From: Williamsia serinedens
GTDB taxonomy: Bacteria > Actinomycetota > Actinomycetes > Mycobacteriales > Mycobacteriaceae
NCBI RefSeq assembly: GCF_024171725.1
Contig: NZ_JAMTCG010000002.1
Coordinates: 186,001 to 250,000 of the forward strand
Length of the DNA: 64,000 nt
Direction: 5' to 3'
This document shows positions 25,036 through 34,700 of this stretch, in pieces. The position numbers were made by a program, and so were the translations under genes. The notes below the pieces were generated by a model. The model ran no database searches. It saw nothing but the letters and a program-made list of their open reading frames with translations, and was not told where the DNA came from. The stretch's first letter is position 1, and every line of letters begins with the position of its first letter.

Positions 25036-26661
25036 TCACGAGGTACAGCTGGGGGACAGTTCGGCGAGCACGCCCCGGACGGACAGCGCTCCCTGCAGGG
25101 TGTAGCGACCGGGCTCGGACGCACGGATGGTCACCCACTCGTCCGACGTCGACGCCAGACACGCTGTGCGCGTGGGGTCCTCGACGCTACGGGCCACCAG
25201 GTAGCGATTGGGCCGGATCTGGATGGGATGCGTCCCGGTGTCGGGCACGTCGACCACCATCTCCGAGGGGGTCTCGGTGATCAGGCGCAACGGGGCCGGC
25301 ACCACCGACGCCGCGTTCGCCACGCGGTAGAGCGTCCAGCCGTCGCCCCTCCAGGTCTCCGACAGGTAGGGCAGACCACGGCGGACCAGCGCCGCTTCCT
25401 TCTCGGCCTGCCGTAATGGCTTGTCGGACACCGCGACCCACGACACCGCGTTCTCCGTCAACCACTGTCGGTACGACAGCGGGGTCAACGCACCCTCGGC
25501 GTAGAAAATGGGGTTGAAGCGGGCGTCGCTCTGGTTCTCCCATCCGCGTGCCAGTTTCACCAGGGACCCGAGCTCGTGAGAACCGGCGTGGGTGCCGGCG
25601 TCGATCAGCTCGACCCGGTGGTTGATGAGGCCGGGTCGCTGAAGCAGCGCGAGCCGCAGCGGGGCGTAGTCGCTCTCGGAGTCGCCCGAGTCGGCGACGG
25701 CGACCTGATCGGCGACGGCGACGAAACCCGCGTACGACACCGCCGGCACGAGCGCCACGAGGACGATCACCAGCGATCGTCGCGAGAAGAACAAGACCAG
25801 GCAGGGCAGCACGAGACAGAAGAACCGACTGAGGTTGGAGCCGACGCCGTTCGGGATCGCGAACACGACGACCGCCACGGCGATCGCGATGGGCGCGATG
25901 TAGCGGTGCGGCGTCGCGGTGAGGGCGATGCCGCTGCCGACACCGATCAGCACGACCCAGAACAGCGTCGTCCACGGGAAACCCTGGGCGCCGGGCGCGC
26001 CGAAGAGCGCGAACGGCACCAGCACACCGAGGCCCGCGCCGACGAGCAGTGACCACAGGTCGCGGGACCGGCGGTCGGGGCCGAGGAGGAACGCCACCGC
26101 TGCGAGCCCGACGAACGCGGGCGCGAGCGGACTCGCCAGGCCTGCCACCACCAGCAGGACCGCGGCGAGCAGGCTCCGGCCGTGCCCGTACGCGAGCACC
26201 GCGGCCAGCGCGATCGCGGCGCCCACCGAGAAGGCCACGCGACCCGACATCATGTTGAGGATCGCGGCGACCACGATGGCCCACGTCGTCATCGTCGGGC
26301 GGGCGGACAGGGCCGCGGAGGTCGCACCGGGTCGGAGGTGGGCGATCGGGTGCGCGAGCAGGGCGATCACCAGCGTCGCGATGGCCAACAGGGCCAGTGA
26401 TCCCACCAGCGCCGACAGGGCGGGGACGATCAGCGAATAGCTACCGGGGCTGACGCCGCCGTACCAGCCGAACCAGTAGCCGAGGCCGACACCGGAACGC
26501 GCCGCCTCCTCACGCGCGATCGCGGCCTGCAGGTCGCCGAGGGTCGGTCGCACCACGACGAGAGCGACGGCCGCGACGACGGCCACGAGGAACGGCAGCG
26601 CGCGCGTCCAGGCCGGGGGGTCGGACAGCGTTCGACGGGGGATCGTGCCCCCGGTCGTCAT
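25036..26661 (-). CDS. Polytopic membrane protein of unknown function (GT-C-like architecture)
   Basis: A 541-residue protein: one hydrophobic helix near the N-terminus (LPFLVAVVAAVALVVV), a polar loop containing SGVGLGYWFGWYGGVSPGSY, then about nine to ten further helices to around residue 350, and a soluble C-terminal domain of about 190 residues. A large first loop, many helices and a C-terminal soluble part resemble GT-C glycosyltransferases or the AftB/AftD-type organisation, but no catalytic DD/DE motif is certain, so no function is claimed. ATG 26661 overlaps the PAP2 stop by 4 bases; the two are cotranscribed. Located between aftA and embC, which hints at envelope glycan work. Confidence 0.75.
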   Translation of the reverse strand: MTTGGTIPRRTLSDPPAWTRALPFLVAVVAAVALVVVRPTLGDLQAAIAREEAARSGVGLGYWFGWYGGVSPGSYSLIVPALSALVGSLALLAIATLVIALLAHPIAHLRPGATSAALSARPTMTTWAIVVAAILNMMSGRVAFSVGAAIALAAVLAYGHGRSLLAAVLLVVAGLASPLAPAFVGLAAVAFLLGPDRRSRDLWSLLVGAGLGVLVPFALFGAPGAQGFPWTTLFWVVLIGVGSGIALTATPHRYIAPIAIAVAVVVFAIPNGVGSNLSRFFCLVLPCLVLFFSRRSLVIVLVALVPAVSYAGFVAVADQVAVADSGDSESDYAPLRLALLQRPGLINHRVELIDAGTHAGSHELGSLVKLARGWENQSDARFNPIFYAEGALTPLSYRQWLTENAVSWVAVSDKPLRQAEKEAALVRRGLPYLSETWRGDGWTLYRVANAASVVPAPLRLITETPSEMVVDVPDTGTHPIQIRPNRYLVARSVEDPTRTACLASTSDEWVTIRASEPGRYTLQGALSVRGVLAELSPSCTS

Positions 26662-27683
26662 CCGAGCTGCGTCGGCGGGACCGTCGGGGTCGCCGGCACC
26701 GGGCGGGGTGTTCCGTCGAGTCGATCCGACGGGTCCTGCGGGGCGCACGCGTCGAGGGTATCGGTGCCGGTGGTCTCGACGGGGGCGGGTTCGGTCGGCA
26801 GACCGGCCTCCTCCCGCAGCGCGGCGAGTCGACCGCTGACCCGCGCCGCCCACAGACGGCGCACGCCGAACACGATCCCGGCCGCGATCGCCAGCGTGCC
26901 GAGGCCCGCGAGAACGTCGAGGACGAAGTGGTTCCCCGACCCCATCACGACGAAGAACGTCGTGAACGGGTAGATGCCGCCGAGCACCTTCACCCAGCGA
27001 CGACGGGCGAGGAAGACGAGCGCGAGCCCACACCAGGCAGCCCACGCGCAGTGCAGCGACGGCATGGCCGCGAACTGGTTGGAGATCGCGTCGGACCCGG
27101 GAGCACCCGACTCAGGCCACCACCCCCACGACGACGTCTGACTCATGACGTCGACGAAGCCCTCGTGACGCAGCAGCCGCGGCGGCGCAGTCGGATACCA
27201 GTAGAAGCCGATCAGGGCCAGGCAGGTGGTGAGGATCAGAACCGCACTGACGCGCCGGTAGTACGCCGAGCGCCGGAAGAACAGCCAGACCAGCACCGCG
27301 GGCGTGACGATGAAGTGCAGGGAGGCGTACTGCAGTGCGACGACGTCGGCCACGACCGGGGTCTTGTGGACCCAGTCGTTGAGCGGCCGCTCGATCGCGG
27401 CGTGCCACCGGTCCTCGAAGGCGAGGATGGAGCCGGCGTTGCGATAGGCCGTGGCAGCGACCTCGCCCACGCTGTTCCGGATCGCTGAGTAGATGGCGTA
27501 CAGCGCGCCGATGACGGCGATCTCCACCCACCACCGCGGGCGGGAGAAGTAGGTCAGGAGCGCGGAGAGGACGCGGAACCGGGAACGGGTCAACGACGCC
27601 TCGACATCGTGCAGGCGGTCGTCGACGGGCTCCGCAACATCACGCGTGCTGCGCTTGTCGCGGGAGGGACGTGCACCCGACAT
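26658..27683 (-). CDS. PAP2-superfamily membrane protein, AUR1/inositol-phosphotransferase-like
   Basis: A 341-residue membrane protein with six helices. The PAP2 catalytic blocks are in the AUR1-like form: YPTAPPRLLRHEGF, AAMPSLHCAWAAW (PSLH) and GSGNHFVLDVLAG (second His and Asp). Such proteins are lipid phosphatases or phosphoinositol/phosphoglycan transferases on the outer membrane face. The N-terminal 60 and C-terminal 70 residues are polar and low in conservation. ATG 27683 has a strong ribosome site (GGAGGGACGCC). It heads a two-gene unit with the polytopic protein. Confidence 0.87.
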   Translation of the reverse strand: MSGARPSRDKRSTRDVAEPVDDRLHDVEASLTRSRFRVLSALLTYFSRPRWWVEIAVIGALYAIYSAIRNSVGEVAATAYRNAGSILAFEDRWHAAIERPLNDWVHKTPVVADVVALQYASLHFIVTPAVLVWLFFRRSAYYRRVSAVLILTTCLALIGFYWYPTAPPRLLRHEGFVDVMSQTSSWGWWPESGAPGSDAISNQFAAMPSLHCAWAAWCGLALVFLARRRWVKVLGGIYPFTTFFVVMGSGNHFVLDVLAGLGTLAIAAGIVFGVRRLWAARVSGRLAALREEAGLPTEPAPVETTGTDTLDACAPQDPSDRLDGTPRPVPATPTVPPTQLG

Positions 27684-27845
27684 GGCGTCCCTCCGTCGCG
27701 ACCCTGTGAACATTGCGAGGAATACTAACGGAGGCGCAGGGGCGTCCCATCCCCCACGCGCAGGGGTACAGCGGGTGAACGAGAGCGGCACGGCTGCGCG
27801 AACACAGGTCAGGCCAGCCGCGACGGCGACGACCTGTGATCTACG

Positions 27846-28292
27846 TCACCGGTTCGAAAGGCGCTCGGCCAGAGTCCGGATCGCGAAGTCGTACCCGAGG
27901 ATCCCGCATCCGGCGATGACCGCGGTGGCGATGGGCGACACGTACGAGTGGTGCCGGAACGGCTCGCGCGCGGCGACGTTCGACAGGTGGACCTCGACGA
28001 CGGGCACCTCCGGGATCACCAGGGCGTCGGCGAGCGCCACCGAGGTGTGGGTCCACCCGCCCGGGTTCACCACGATCCCCGCGACCGTCCCCCGGGCCTC
28101 GTGGACCCAGTCGATCATCTGGCCCTCGTGGTTGGTCTGGCGTGCGGTGAGCTCCACACCGACGTCGCGGGCGGCGCGCTCGGCGACGGCCACCGCGTCC
28201 GCCAGCGTCGCGGTGCCGTAGACCTCCGGTTGACGCGTGCCGAGCATGTTGAGGTTCGGCCCGTTCAGCAGCAGGACGGTCGGTGCGGACAT
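27846..28292 (-). CDS. aroQ: Type II 3-dehydroquinate dehydratase AroQ
   Basis: A 148-residue enzyme of the shikimate pathway converting 3-dehydroquinate to 3-dehydroshikimate. Active-site motifs are intact: LLLNGPNLNMLGTRQPEVYG (lid with Arg and Tyr), QTNHEGQMIDWVHEA, NPGGWTHTSVALADAL and EVHLSNVAAREPFRHHSY with catalytic His. Length equals the family norm; the protein normally forms a dodecamer. No other aro gene is adjacent, so it is isolated from the shikimate cluster here. Its promoter faces that of embC in a 43-base spacer. Confidence 0.96.
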   Translation of the reverse strand: MSAPTVLLLNGPNLNMLGTRQPEVYGTATLADAVAVAERAARDVGVELTARQTNHEGQMIDWVHEARGTVAGIVVNPGGWTHTSVALADALVIPEVPVVEVHLSNVAAREPFRHHSYVSPIATAVIAGCGILGYDFAIRTLAERLSNR

Positions 28293-28298
28293 GGCACA

Positions 28299-28327
28299 AC
28301 TGTAGGGCCCCGCCGTCTGGTTACGAT
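28299..28327. promoter_or_regulatory. Face-to-face leaderless promoters of aroQ (-) and embC (+)
   Basis: Minus-strand TACAGT (28299-28304) lies six bases before the aroQ ATG and plus-strand TACGAT (28322-28327) lies eight bases before the embC GTG. The two -10-like hexamers are exactly 17 bases apart, so each occupies the -35 position of the other. Both genes then share one 29-base promoter core and polymerase could engage only one direction at a time. Inference from spacing. Confidence 0.45.
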
Positions 28328-28335
28328 CACCTCTT

Positions 28336-31300
28336 GTGCCTGATGACCGCCCATCTCGACGACCGACGGGCGACCGCGTGAGGATCGCCAAGGTCGTCGC
28401 CGTGGTCGCCGGGCTGCTCGGTTTCGTACTCGCGCTCGCCACCCCGCTGCTCCCGGTCCGACAGACGACCGCGCAGATCGACTGGCCGCAGACCTCACAG
28501 TCGTCGCAGTCCGCGGCGACCGCCGCGAACGACCCGGTTCGGTCGGTCGTCGCACCGTTGGTCAGCTACGTGCCCGTCGACATCGAGATATCGGTGCCGT
28601 GCTCGGCCGCGACCCTCCTCGGCGCACAGGGACAGTCCGTCCTGGTCTCGACGACACCCAAGGCGGCGGACAAAGCCGTGGAACGCGGCCTCTTCGTACG
28701 GCTCTCGGGCCGCAGCAGCGACGCGCTCGACTCCCGCACGGTCGAGGTCGTCGTCCGCAACAACCCGCTGGTGAGCGCGACGATCGCCCAGATGCGCGAG
28801 CAGGGCTGCCGGTCGATCGAGGTCCGCGCGACGTCCGACGAGGTGACCGCCCAGTTCGTCGGCATGACCGGCAGCGACGGACAACCGTTGGAGGGCAGCA
28901 CTTCCGACGGGGACCAACGCCCCCAGTTGACCGGCGTCTACACCGATCTCACCGCACCCCGCTCTCAGCTCGACGGCCTGACGGTCCACGCCACCATCGA
29001 CTCCCGCTACTCGACGGCGTCGACCGCGCTGAAGTGGACCGCGATCGGTGTCGGCGTCGTCATGACGCTGGTGTCGCTCGTCGCGCTCGCCGTGCTCGAC
29101 GGCACCGACGGCCGCCGGCACCGCCGCATCTTCCCCGCCCGCTGGTGGCGGTTGAACCCGCGCGACGGGGTTGTCATCGCAGGACTCCTGGTGTGGCACG
29201 TGGTCGGCGCGAACACCTCCGACGACGGCTACCTCCTGACCATGTCGCGGGTGGCCGAACATGCGCACTACACCGCCAACTACTACCGGTGGTTCGGGGC
29301 GCCCGAGGCGCCGTTCGGTTGGTACTACAGCGTCTTCGGCTGGCTGGCGCACATCAGCACGGCCAGTCCCCTGGTGCGTCTGCCCGCGCTGGTCTGCGGG
29401 ATCGCTGTGTGGCTCATCGTGTCCCACGAGATCCTGCCCCGCCTCGGCCGCGCCGCCATCACCAACCGCGTCGTCCCGTGGACCGCGGCGGTGGTGTTCC
29501 TGGCCTCGTGGTTCCCGTTCGACAACGGCCTCCGACCGGAACCGATCATCTGCCTGGGCGCCCTGCTCACGTGGTGCTCGGTGGAACGCGCCATCGCCAC
29601 CGGCCGCACACTCCCCGCCGCGGTCGCCTGCACCCTGGGCGCGTTCAGCCTCGCCGCCGGACCCACCGGTCTGCTGGCCGTCGCCGCGCTCGTGGCCGGC
29701 GGTCGGCCGATGATCATGTCGATCCTGAAGCGGTCGCGGGTGATCCGCGGCGACGGACGGCGCTCGGTCGCGCTGCTGGCGATGGTGGCACCGATCCTCG
29801 CCGCAGGGACGTTCGTCATCTACGTCGTCTTCTCCAATCTGACGCTGACCGCGTTCCTGCAGTCGTCGAAGATGAAGACCGCACTGGGGCCGTCGCTGCA
29901 CTGGTACAACGAGATCAACCGCTACTCGTCGCTGTTCGCGTTCTCCGCCGACGGTTCGATCGGCCGCCGCTTCGCGGTGCTGCTCATGCTCGTCGGGCTA
30001 GTGGTGTCCGGGGCGATGTTGTTCCGCAAGAGCAGGATCCCCGGCACCGCGATGGGACCGACACGACGCATCGTCGGGATCACGTTCGCCTCGTTGGTGT
30101 TCCTCATGTTCACGCCGACCAAGTGGACGCACCACTTCGGCGTCTTCGCCGGGCTCGCTGCGGCGTTGGCCGCCATCGCGGCGATCGCGGTGACCGGGAG
30201 GGCGATGCGCTCGCCGCGCAACCGCATGCTCGTCACCGCTCTGGTGCTCTTCGTGACCGGCCTGTCCTTCACCGGCCCCAACGCCTACTACTACATCTCC
30301 AACTGGGGGATGCCGTACGGCACGCACACGGTGAAGGTCGTCCTCGACCTCGGCAACCTCCTCCTCTACCTCAGTTTCGCCGCCCTGGCGGTCGCCGGCT
30401 GGTTCCACCTGCGGGCACCCTGTTCCGCGACCGCGCAACCGGATGCAGATGCAGATGCGGATGCGCCCACGTCGACGCGCAAGCCCCGCACGGTGATTCG
30501 CGTGGGTACCACCGCGGCCCGCCGTGCGGGGGGTGCGCCGATCCTCGTGATCGCCACCGCGATCGTCACGTTCGAACTCGTCACCGCGGTGCTGTCCGGC
30601 GTCAACCAGAGCGGCTCGTTCTCGGTGCCGTCGTCGAACGTCGACGCGCTGCTCGGCAAGCCGTGTGCGATGGCTGACAAGGTGATGGTCGAGCCCGACC
30701 CGAGCGCGAACCTGCTGACGCCGGTCGACCCGACACTGCGCAACCCCCTGGCCGGTTCGGGGACCGTCACCGGCGGGTCCGGCACCGACGAGGAGGACGG
30801 CTCGGACAAGCCCCAGCCGTCGGTGACGACGAACTTCACGCCCAACGGACTCCCCATGTCCCTGGACTCCGAGGCCAGCGAGCAGTCGCTGGGTGTGCTC
30901 GCCACCAACGTGACGGCGTCGTCGGACGTCCTCACCAGCAGCTCCGGCGGCACCGGCGGCGGCGAGATGGAGAAGCCCGGCGTCAACGGCTCGTTCGCCA
31001 AGCTGCCCTTCGGGCTCGACCCCGACCGCACCCCGGTGCTCGGCAGCTACAGCCAGAACGACCAGGCTCCGGCCTCGCTGACGTCGGCCTGGTACCGACT
31101 GCCCGCGAAGAGCCCCGACCGGCCGTTCATCGCGATGGCCGTCGCCGGGTCGTTCGACATCACGAAGATGGAACTGCAGTACACGCGCAGCACCGGCAGC
31201 CGCGACGGCGACCTCGTCGCCGCTGGATCGGTCGGCATGATCGACCCCGGGCCCAGCCCGTCGTGGCGCAACCTGCGCATCTACCGCAGCTCGCTGCCCG

Positions 31301-31770
31301 CCGACGCGACCGCGATCCGCATCGTGGCCGTCGACGACAACCTCGCCAGCGACAGCTTCATGGTGTTCAGCCCGCCCCGGGCGCCGCGTGTGCAGACCCT
31401 GCAGTCCTACGTCGGCAGCCGCGACCCGGTCCAGATCGACTGGACCTCGGGCCTGGCGTTCCCGTGCCAGCGTCCGTTCGACCACCGCGACGGTGTCGCC
31501 GAGGTCCCGAAGTGGCGCATCATGCCCGGTTCCGACCTCTCCGCGGCGGTCTCGGCATGGATGGACGCCTCCGGCGGCGGCCCGCTCGGGTGGATCGAGG
31601 TCACCCTCGACTCGACGACCGTCCCGTCCTACCTGCAGGACGACATCGGCCGGGACTGGGGAGCGCTCATCCGCTACACGCCGTACGACGAATCGGTCGA
31701 ACCGGCTCGGCTGGAACTGGGTACCGCGACACGGAGCGGGCTGTGGAGCCCTGCACCCATCCGGTACTGA
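28336..31770 (+). CDS. embC: Arabinosyltransferase EmbC (GT53)
   Basis: A 1144-residue membrane arabinosyltransferase using decaprenylphosphoryl-arabinose; in mycobacteria EmbC builds the arabinan of lipoarabinomannan. N-terminal helix (IAKVVAVVAGLLGFVLALAT), an extracytoplasmic jelly-roll domain, GT-C core with NTSDDGYLLTMSRV (Asp296/Asp297 correspond to the catalytic pair), many helices to residue 700, then a long C-terminal carbohydrate-binding part ending WSPAPIRY. GANTSDDGYLLTM and PEAPFGWYYS identify it as EmbC rather than EmbA/B. Met303 sits at the ethambutol-associated position. An unusual Asp-Ala repeat lies in a cytosolic linker. GTG start with TACGAT upstream. Confidence 0.95.
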   Translation: MPDDRPSRRPTGDRVRIAKVVAVVAGLLGFVLALATPLLPVRQTTAQIDWPQTSQSSQSAATAANDPVRSVVAPLVSYVPVDIEISVPCSAATLLGAQGQSVLVSTTPKAADKAVERGLFVRLSGRSSDALDSRTVEVVVRNNPLVSATIAQMREQGCRSIEVRATSDEVTAQFVGMTGSDGQPLEGSTSDGDQRPQLTGVYTDLTAPRSQLDGLTVHATIDSRYSTASTALKWTAIGVGVVMTLVSLVALAVLDGTDGRRHRRIFPARWWRLNPRDGVVIAGLLVWHVVGANTSDDGYLLTMSRVAEHAHYTANYYRWFGAPEAPFGWYYSVFGWLAHISTASPLVRLPALVCGIAVWLIVSHEILPRLGRAAITNRVVPWTAAVVFLASWFPFDNGLRPEPIICLGALLTWCSVERAIATGRTLPAAVACTLGAFSLAAGPTGLLAVAALVAGGRPMIMSILKRSRVIRGDGRRSVALLAMVAPILAAGTFVIYVVFSNLTLTAFLQSSKMKTALGPSLHWYNEINRYSSLFAFSADGSIGRRFAVLLMLVGLVVSGAMLFRKSRIPGTAMGPTRRIVGITFASLVFLMFTPTKWTHHFGVFAGLAAALAAIAAIAVTGRAMRSPRNRMLVTALVLFVTGLSFTGPNAYYYISNWGMPYGTHTVKVVLDLGNLLLYLSFAALAVAGWFHLRAPCSATAQPDADADADAPTSTRKPRTVIRVGTTAARRAGGAPILVIATAIVTFELVTAVLSGVNQSGSFSVPSSNVDALLGKPCAMADKVMVEPDPSANLLTPVDPTLRNPLAGSGTVTGGSGTDEEDGSDKPQPSVTTNFTPNGLPMSLDSEASEQSLGVLATNVTASSDVLTSSSGGTGGGEMEKPGVNGSFAKLPFGLDPDRTPVLGSYSQNDQAPASLTSAWYRLPAKSPDRPFIAMAVAGSFDITKMELQYTRSTGSRDGDLVAAGSVGMIDPGPSPSWRNLRIYRSSLPADATAIRIVAVDDNLASDSFMVFSPPRAPRVQTLQSYVGSRDPVQIDWTSGLAFPCQRPFDHRDGVAEVPKWRIMPGSDLSAAVSAWMDASGGGPLGWIEVTLDSTTVPSYLQDDIGRDWGALIRYTPYDESVEPARLELGTATRSGLWSPAPIRY
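30442..30465 (+). repeat. Hexanucleotide repeat in embC encoding (Asp-Ala)4
   Basis: Four units of GATGC(A/G) in a row encode Asp-Ala-Asp-Ala in the polar linker between the membrane core and the last helix of EmbC. The repeat is in frame, so slippage would change linker length by two residues per unit without breaking the gene. Confidence 0.9.
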
Positions 31771-31783
31771 GAACCCTGTCGCC

Positions 31784-31789
31784 TACCAT
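31784..31789 (+). promoter_or_regulatory. -10 element before embA
   Basis: TACCAT lies eight bases before the embA GTG inside the 27-base embC-embA gap. The geometry and the bases after the start codon repeat those at embC, suggesting embA can also be transcribed from its own leaderless promoter. Confidence 0.42.
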
Positions 31790-31797
31790 CGGTCCTC

Positions 31798-34700
31798 GTG
31801 CCGATGACCGCCCGACCGTCCGACGACGGGTCCCCCAGCACGGGCGGGATCCGTTCCGCGCGCACCGCACGCCTGGTGGCGGTGGTTGCCGGACTCGTCG
31901 GCATCGTCGCCTGCGCACTGACGCCGCTGCTGCCGGTCACCACGACCACCTCGTCGATCTCGTGGCCGCAGGGTCAGCAGCTCGCCGCCGACACCCCGTC
32001 GGTCGTCGCACCGCTCACCGCACAGACCCCGCAGACACTCACCGCGACCATCCCGTGCTCGCTGTTCTCGTCCCTGGGCTCGTCGGGCACGCTGCTGGCC
32101 ACCATGCCGACGGGCGCGGACGGCGCGGCGCAGAAGTCGCTCGTCGTGTCGGCGACCGCGCAGACGGCGACGGTCTCCTTCCGCGGTGAGGTCGCCGCGT
32201 CGGCGTCCCGCGCCGCGATCGCGAGCCCGCAGTGCCGATCGCTGCAGATTGTCGTGTCCCCCACCCGTACCGGCGCACAGTTCGTCGGGCTGGGGCCGGC
32301 GACCACCGTCACCCCGGACAAGCGTCCGCAGGTCTCGGGCATCTACTCCACGCTGAGCACGCCCCGCGTGCAGGCCGCCGTCGCCCAGGGTCTCCGCGTC
32401 GACGTCGGCGTCGACAGCCGCTTCGCGAGCACGCCGACGGTCCTCAAGCTCCTGGTGATGATCGTCGGGATCGTCGCGGTCGCCCTGGCGTCGATCGCGC
32501 TCGCCCGCCTCGACTGGCTCGGCGGCCACCACCGACGCGTCGGTCTACGGTCCTGGCGGCGGGTGCTCGCGCCGCGCGCCAGCGACATGGCCGTCACCGC
32601 CGTCATGATCGTGTGGCTGTTCCTCGGGGCCGGGACGCCCGACGACGGCTACATCCTGACGATGGGCCGCACCGCGGGCGCCGCCGGCTACCTCGGCGAC
32701 TACTACCGCTGGTTCGACATCCCCGAGGCGCCGTTCGACTGGTACTACAGCTTCCTCGGTCACTGGTCGTCGGTCTCGACCGCCGGGCTGTGGATGCACC
32801 TGCCGCAGTTGATCGCCGCGCTCGTGTCGTGGTTCGTGCTCAGCCGGGTGCTGCTCCCGCGCATGGGAGCCGCGGTCCGCCGCAGCGGCTGGGCCATCTG
32901 GGCCGCCGCGGCGCTGTTCGTCGCGTTCTGGCTGCCCTTCGACAGCGGCCTGCGCAGCGAACCGATCATCGTGACGGGCTCCCTGCTGACCTGGTGGGGC
33001 GTGGAGCAGGCCATCGGCACCCGACGGCTGCTGCCCGCCGCGCTGGCGACCTTCGCCGCGGGACTCACACTCGCGCTCGCCCCGCACGGCGTGATCGCGG
33101 TCGCCGTCCTGATCGTCGGCGCGCGACCCATGGTGTCGGTGGTGCTGCGCCGCCGGCGCGAGGTCGGCTGGGCCGCACTGGTCTTCCCGATCGTGGCCGC
33201 CGGCCTGCTCACCCTCGTCGTCGTGTTCCGCGACCAGACCCTGGCCACCGTGTACGACGCCGTGCGCATCCGGTTCACCGTCGGACCGTCGCTGAGCTGG
33301 CACGAGGAGTACTTCCGCTACTTCTTCCTCACGGTGAGCACCGACGACGGGGCGCTGACCCGCCGCGTCCCCGTCCTGCTGCTGCTGGCCTCGCTGTTCA
33401 TCGTCCTGGCGGTCATGTTGCGCCGCAGGCGGATCCGTGGGATCGACCCGGGCCCGGTGTGGCGCGGCATCGGCGCCGTCGGGGTGACGCTGATCCTCTG
33501 GGTGTTCACGCCGACGAAGTGGACCATCCAGTTCGGCATCTTCGCCGGGATCGCCGCGGCGCTGGCCGCCGTCGCGACCGTCGCGATCGCCCAGTCGGCT
33601 GCGCGGTCGTCGCGCAACCTGATGGCGCTGGTCGCCGGTCTCCTCTTCGCGCTGGCCGCGTCGATGGCGGGCAAGAACGCATGGCCGTGGGCGTACGACT
33701 TCGGGATCTCCTGGTTCGACCGCGCACCCGTCCTCGCCGGCATCCAGGTCTCGAGCATCCTGCTGGTGCTCGCCGTGGTCGCATCGGCCGTGGCCGTCTA
33801 CCTGCACCTCCGGCTCGACTTCACCACGCATCGCGGCATGGTCCACGACTCCTCGTCCACGGTGGACGCCCCGGTCGACACCGCCTCGCGCGCCGACCGC
33901 CGTCGTCTGGTCCTCGCGTCGTCGCCCATCGCCGTGATCGCGATCGTCATGGTCGTCGCCGAGCTCGCCGTCTTCGCGAAGGCCGCTGTCGCCCGGCCGT
34001 CCTTCACCGTCGTCTCCGCCAACCTCGACGCGCTGCGCGGCAACACCTGCGCGATGGCCGACGACGTGCTCGTCGAGCCCGACGCGAACGCCGGCACCCT
34101 CGTGCCCGCCGACGGCCGGTCGGCGTCGCAGGCACTCGCCGGCACCGACCCGGTCGGCTTCACCCCGAACGGGGTCGCCTCCGACCTCTCGCCCGAGGGA
34201 TCGCAGTCGCGGCCGGGACAGATGAACGTCGCGGGCATCGTGCAGAACCCTTACACGGTGCTCGGCGGATCGCCGGGGACGCTCGGCGGCAACGGTCCGC
34301 GCACGGTGAACGGGTCGACGGCCGCGCTCCCGTTCGGTCTCGACCCGGCGCGCACACCCGTGCTCGGCAGCTTCGGCTTCGACTCGGGCAAGGCCTCGCT
34401 CACCACCGACTGGTACCGACTGCCCGCCCGCGGCAGCACGCCGCTCATCGTCGTGACCGCGGCCGGCGCCATCGCGTCTGTCGACGTCGACGGCGTCGGC
34501 GAGTTCGGCCGGTCGCTGCAGGTCCAGTTCGGCACCACCGGACCCGACGGGCAGTTCACGCAGGTGGGCGCCCCGTTCATGCCGATCGACCCCGGACCCG
34601 AACCGCCGAATCGCCCCTGGCGCAACCTGCGCGTGCCCACCGCGGTCATCCCGCCCCGGGCCGACGTGATGCGACTGGTCGCCGTCGACGACAACCTCAC

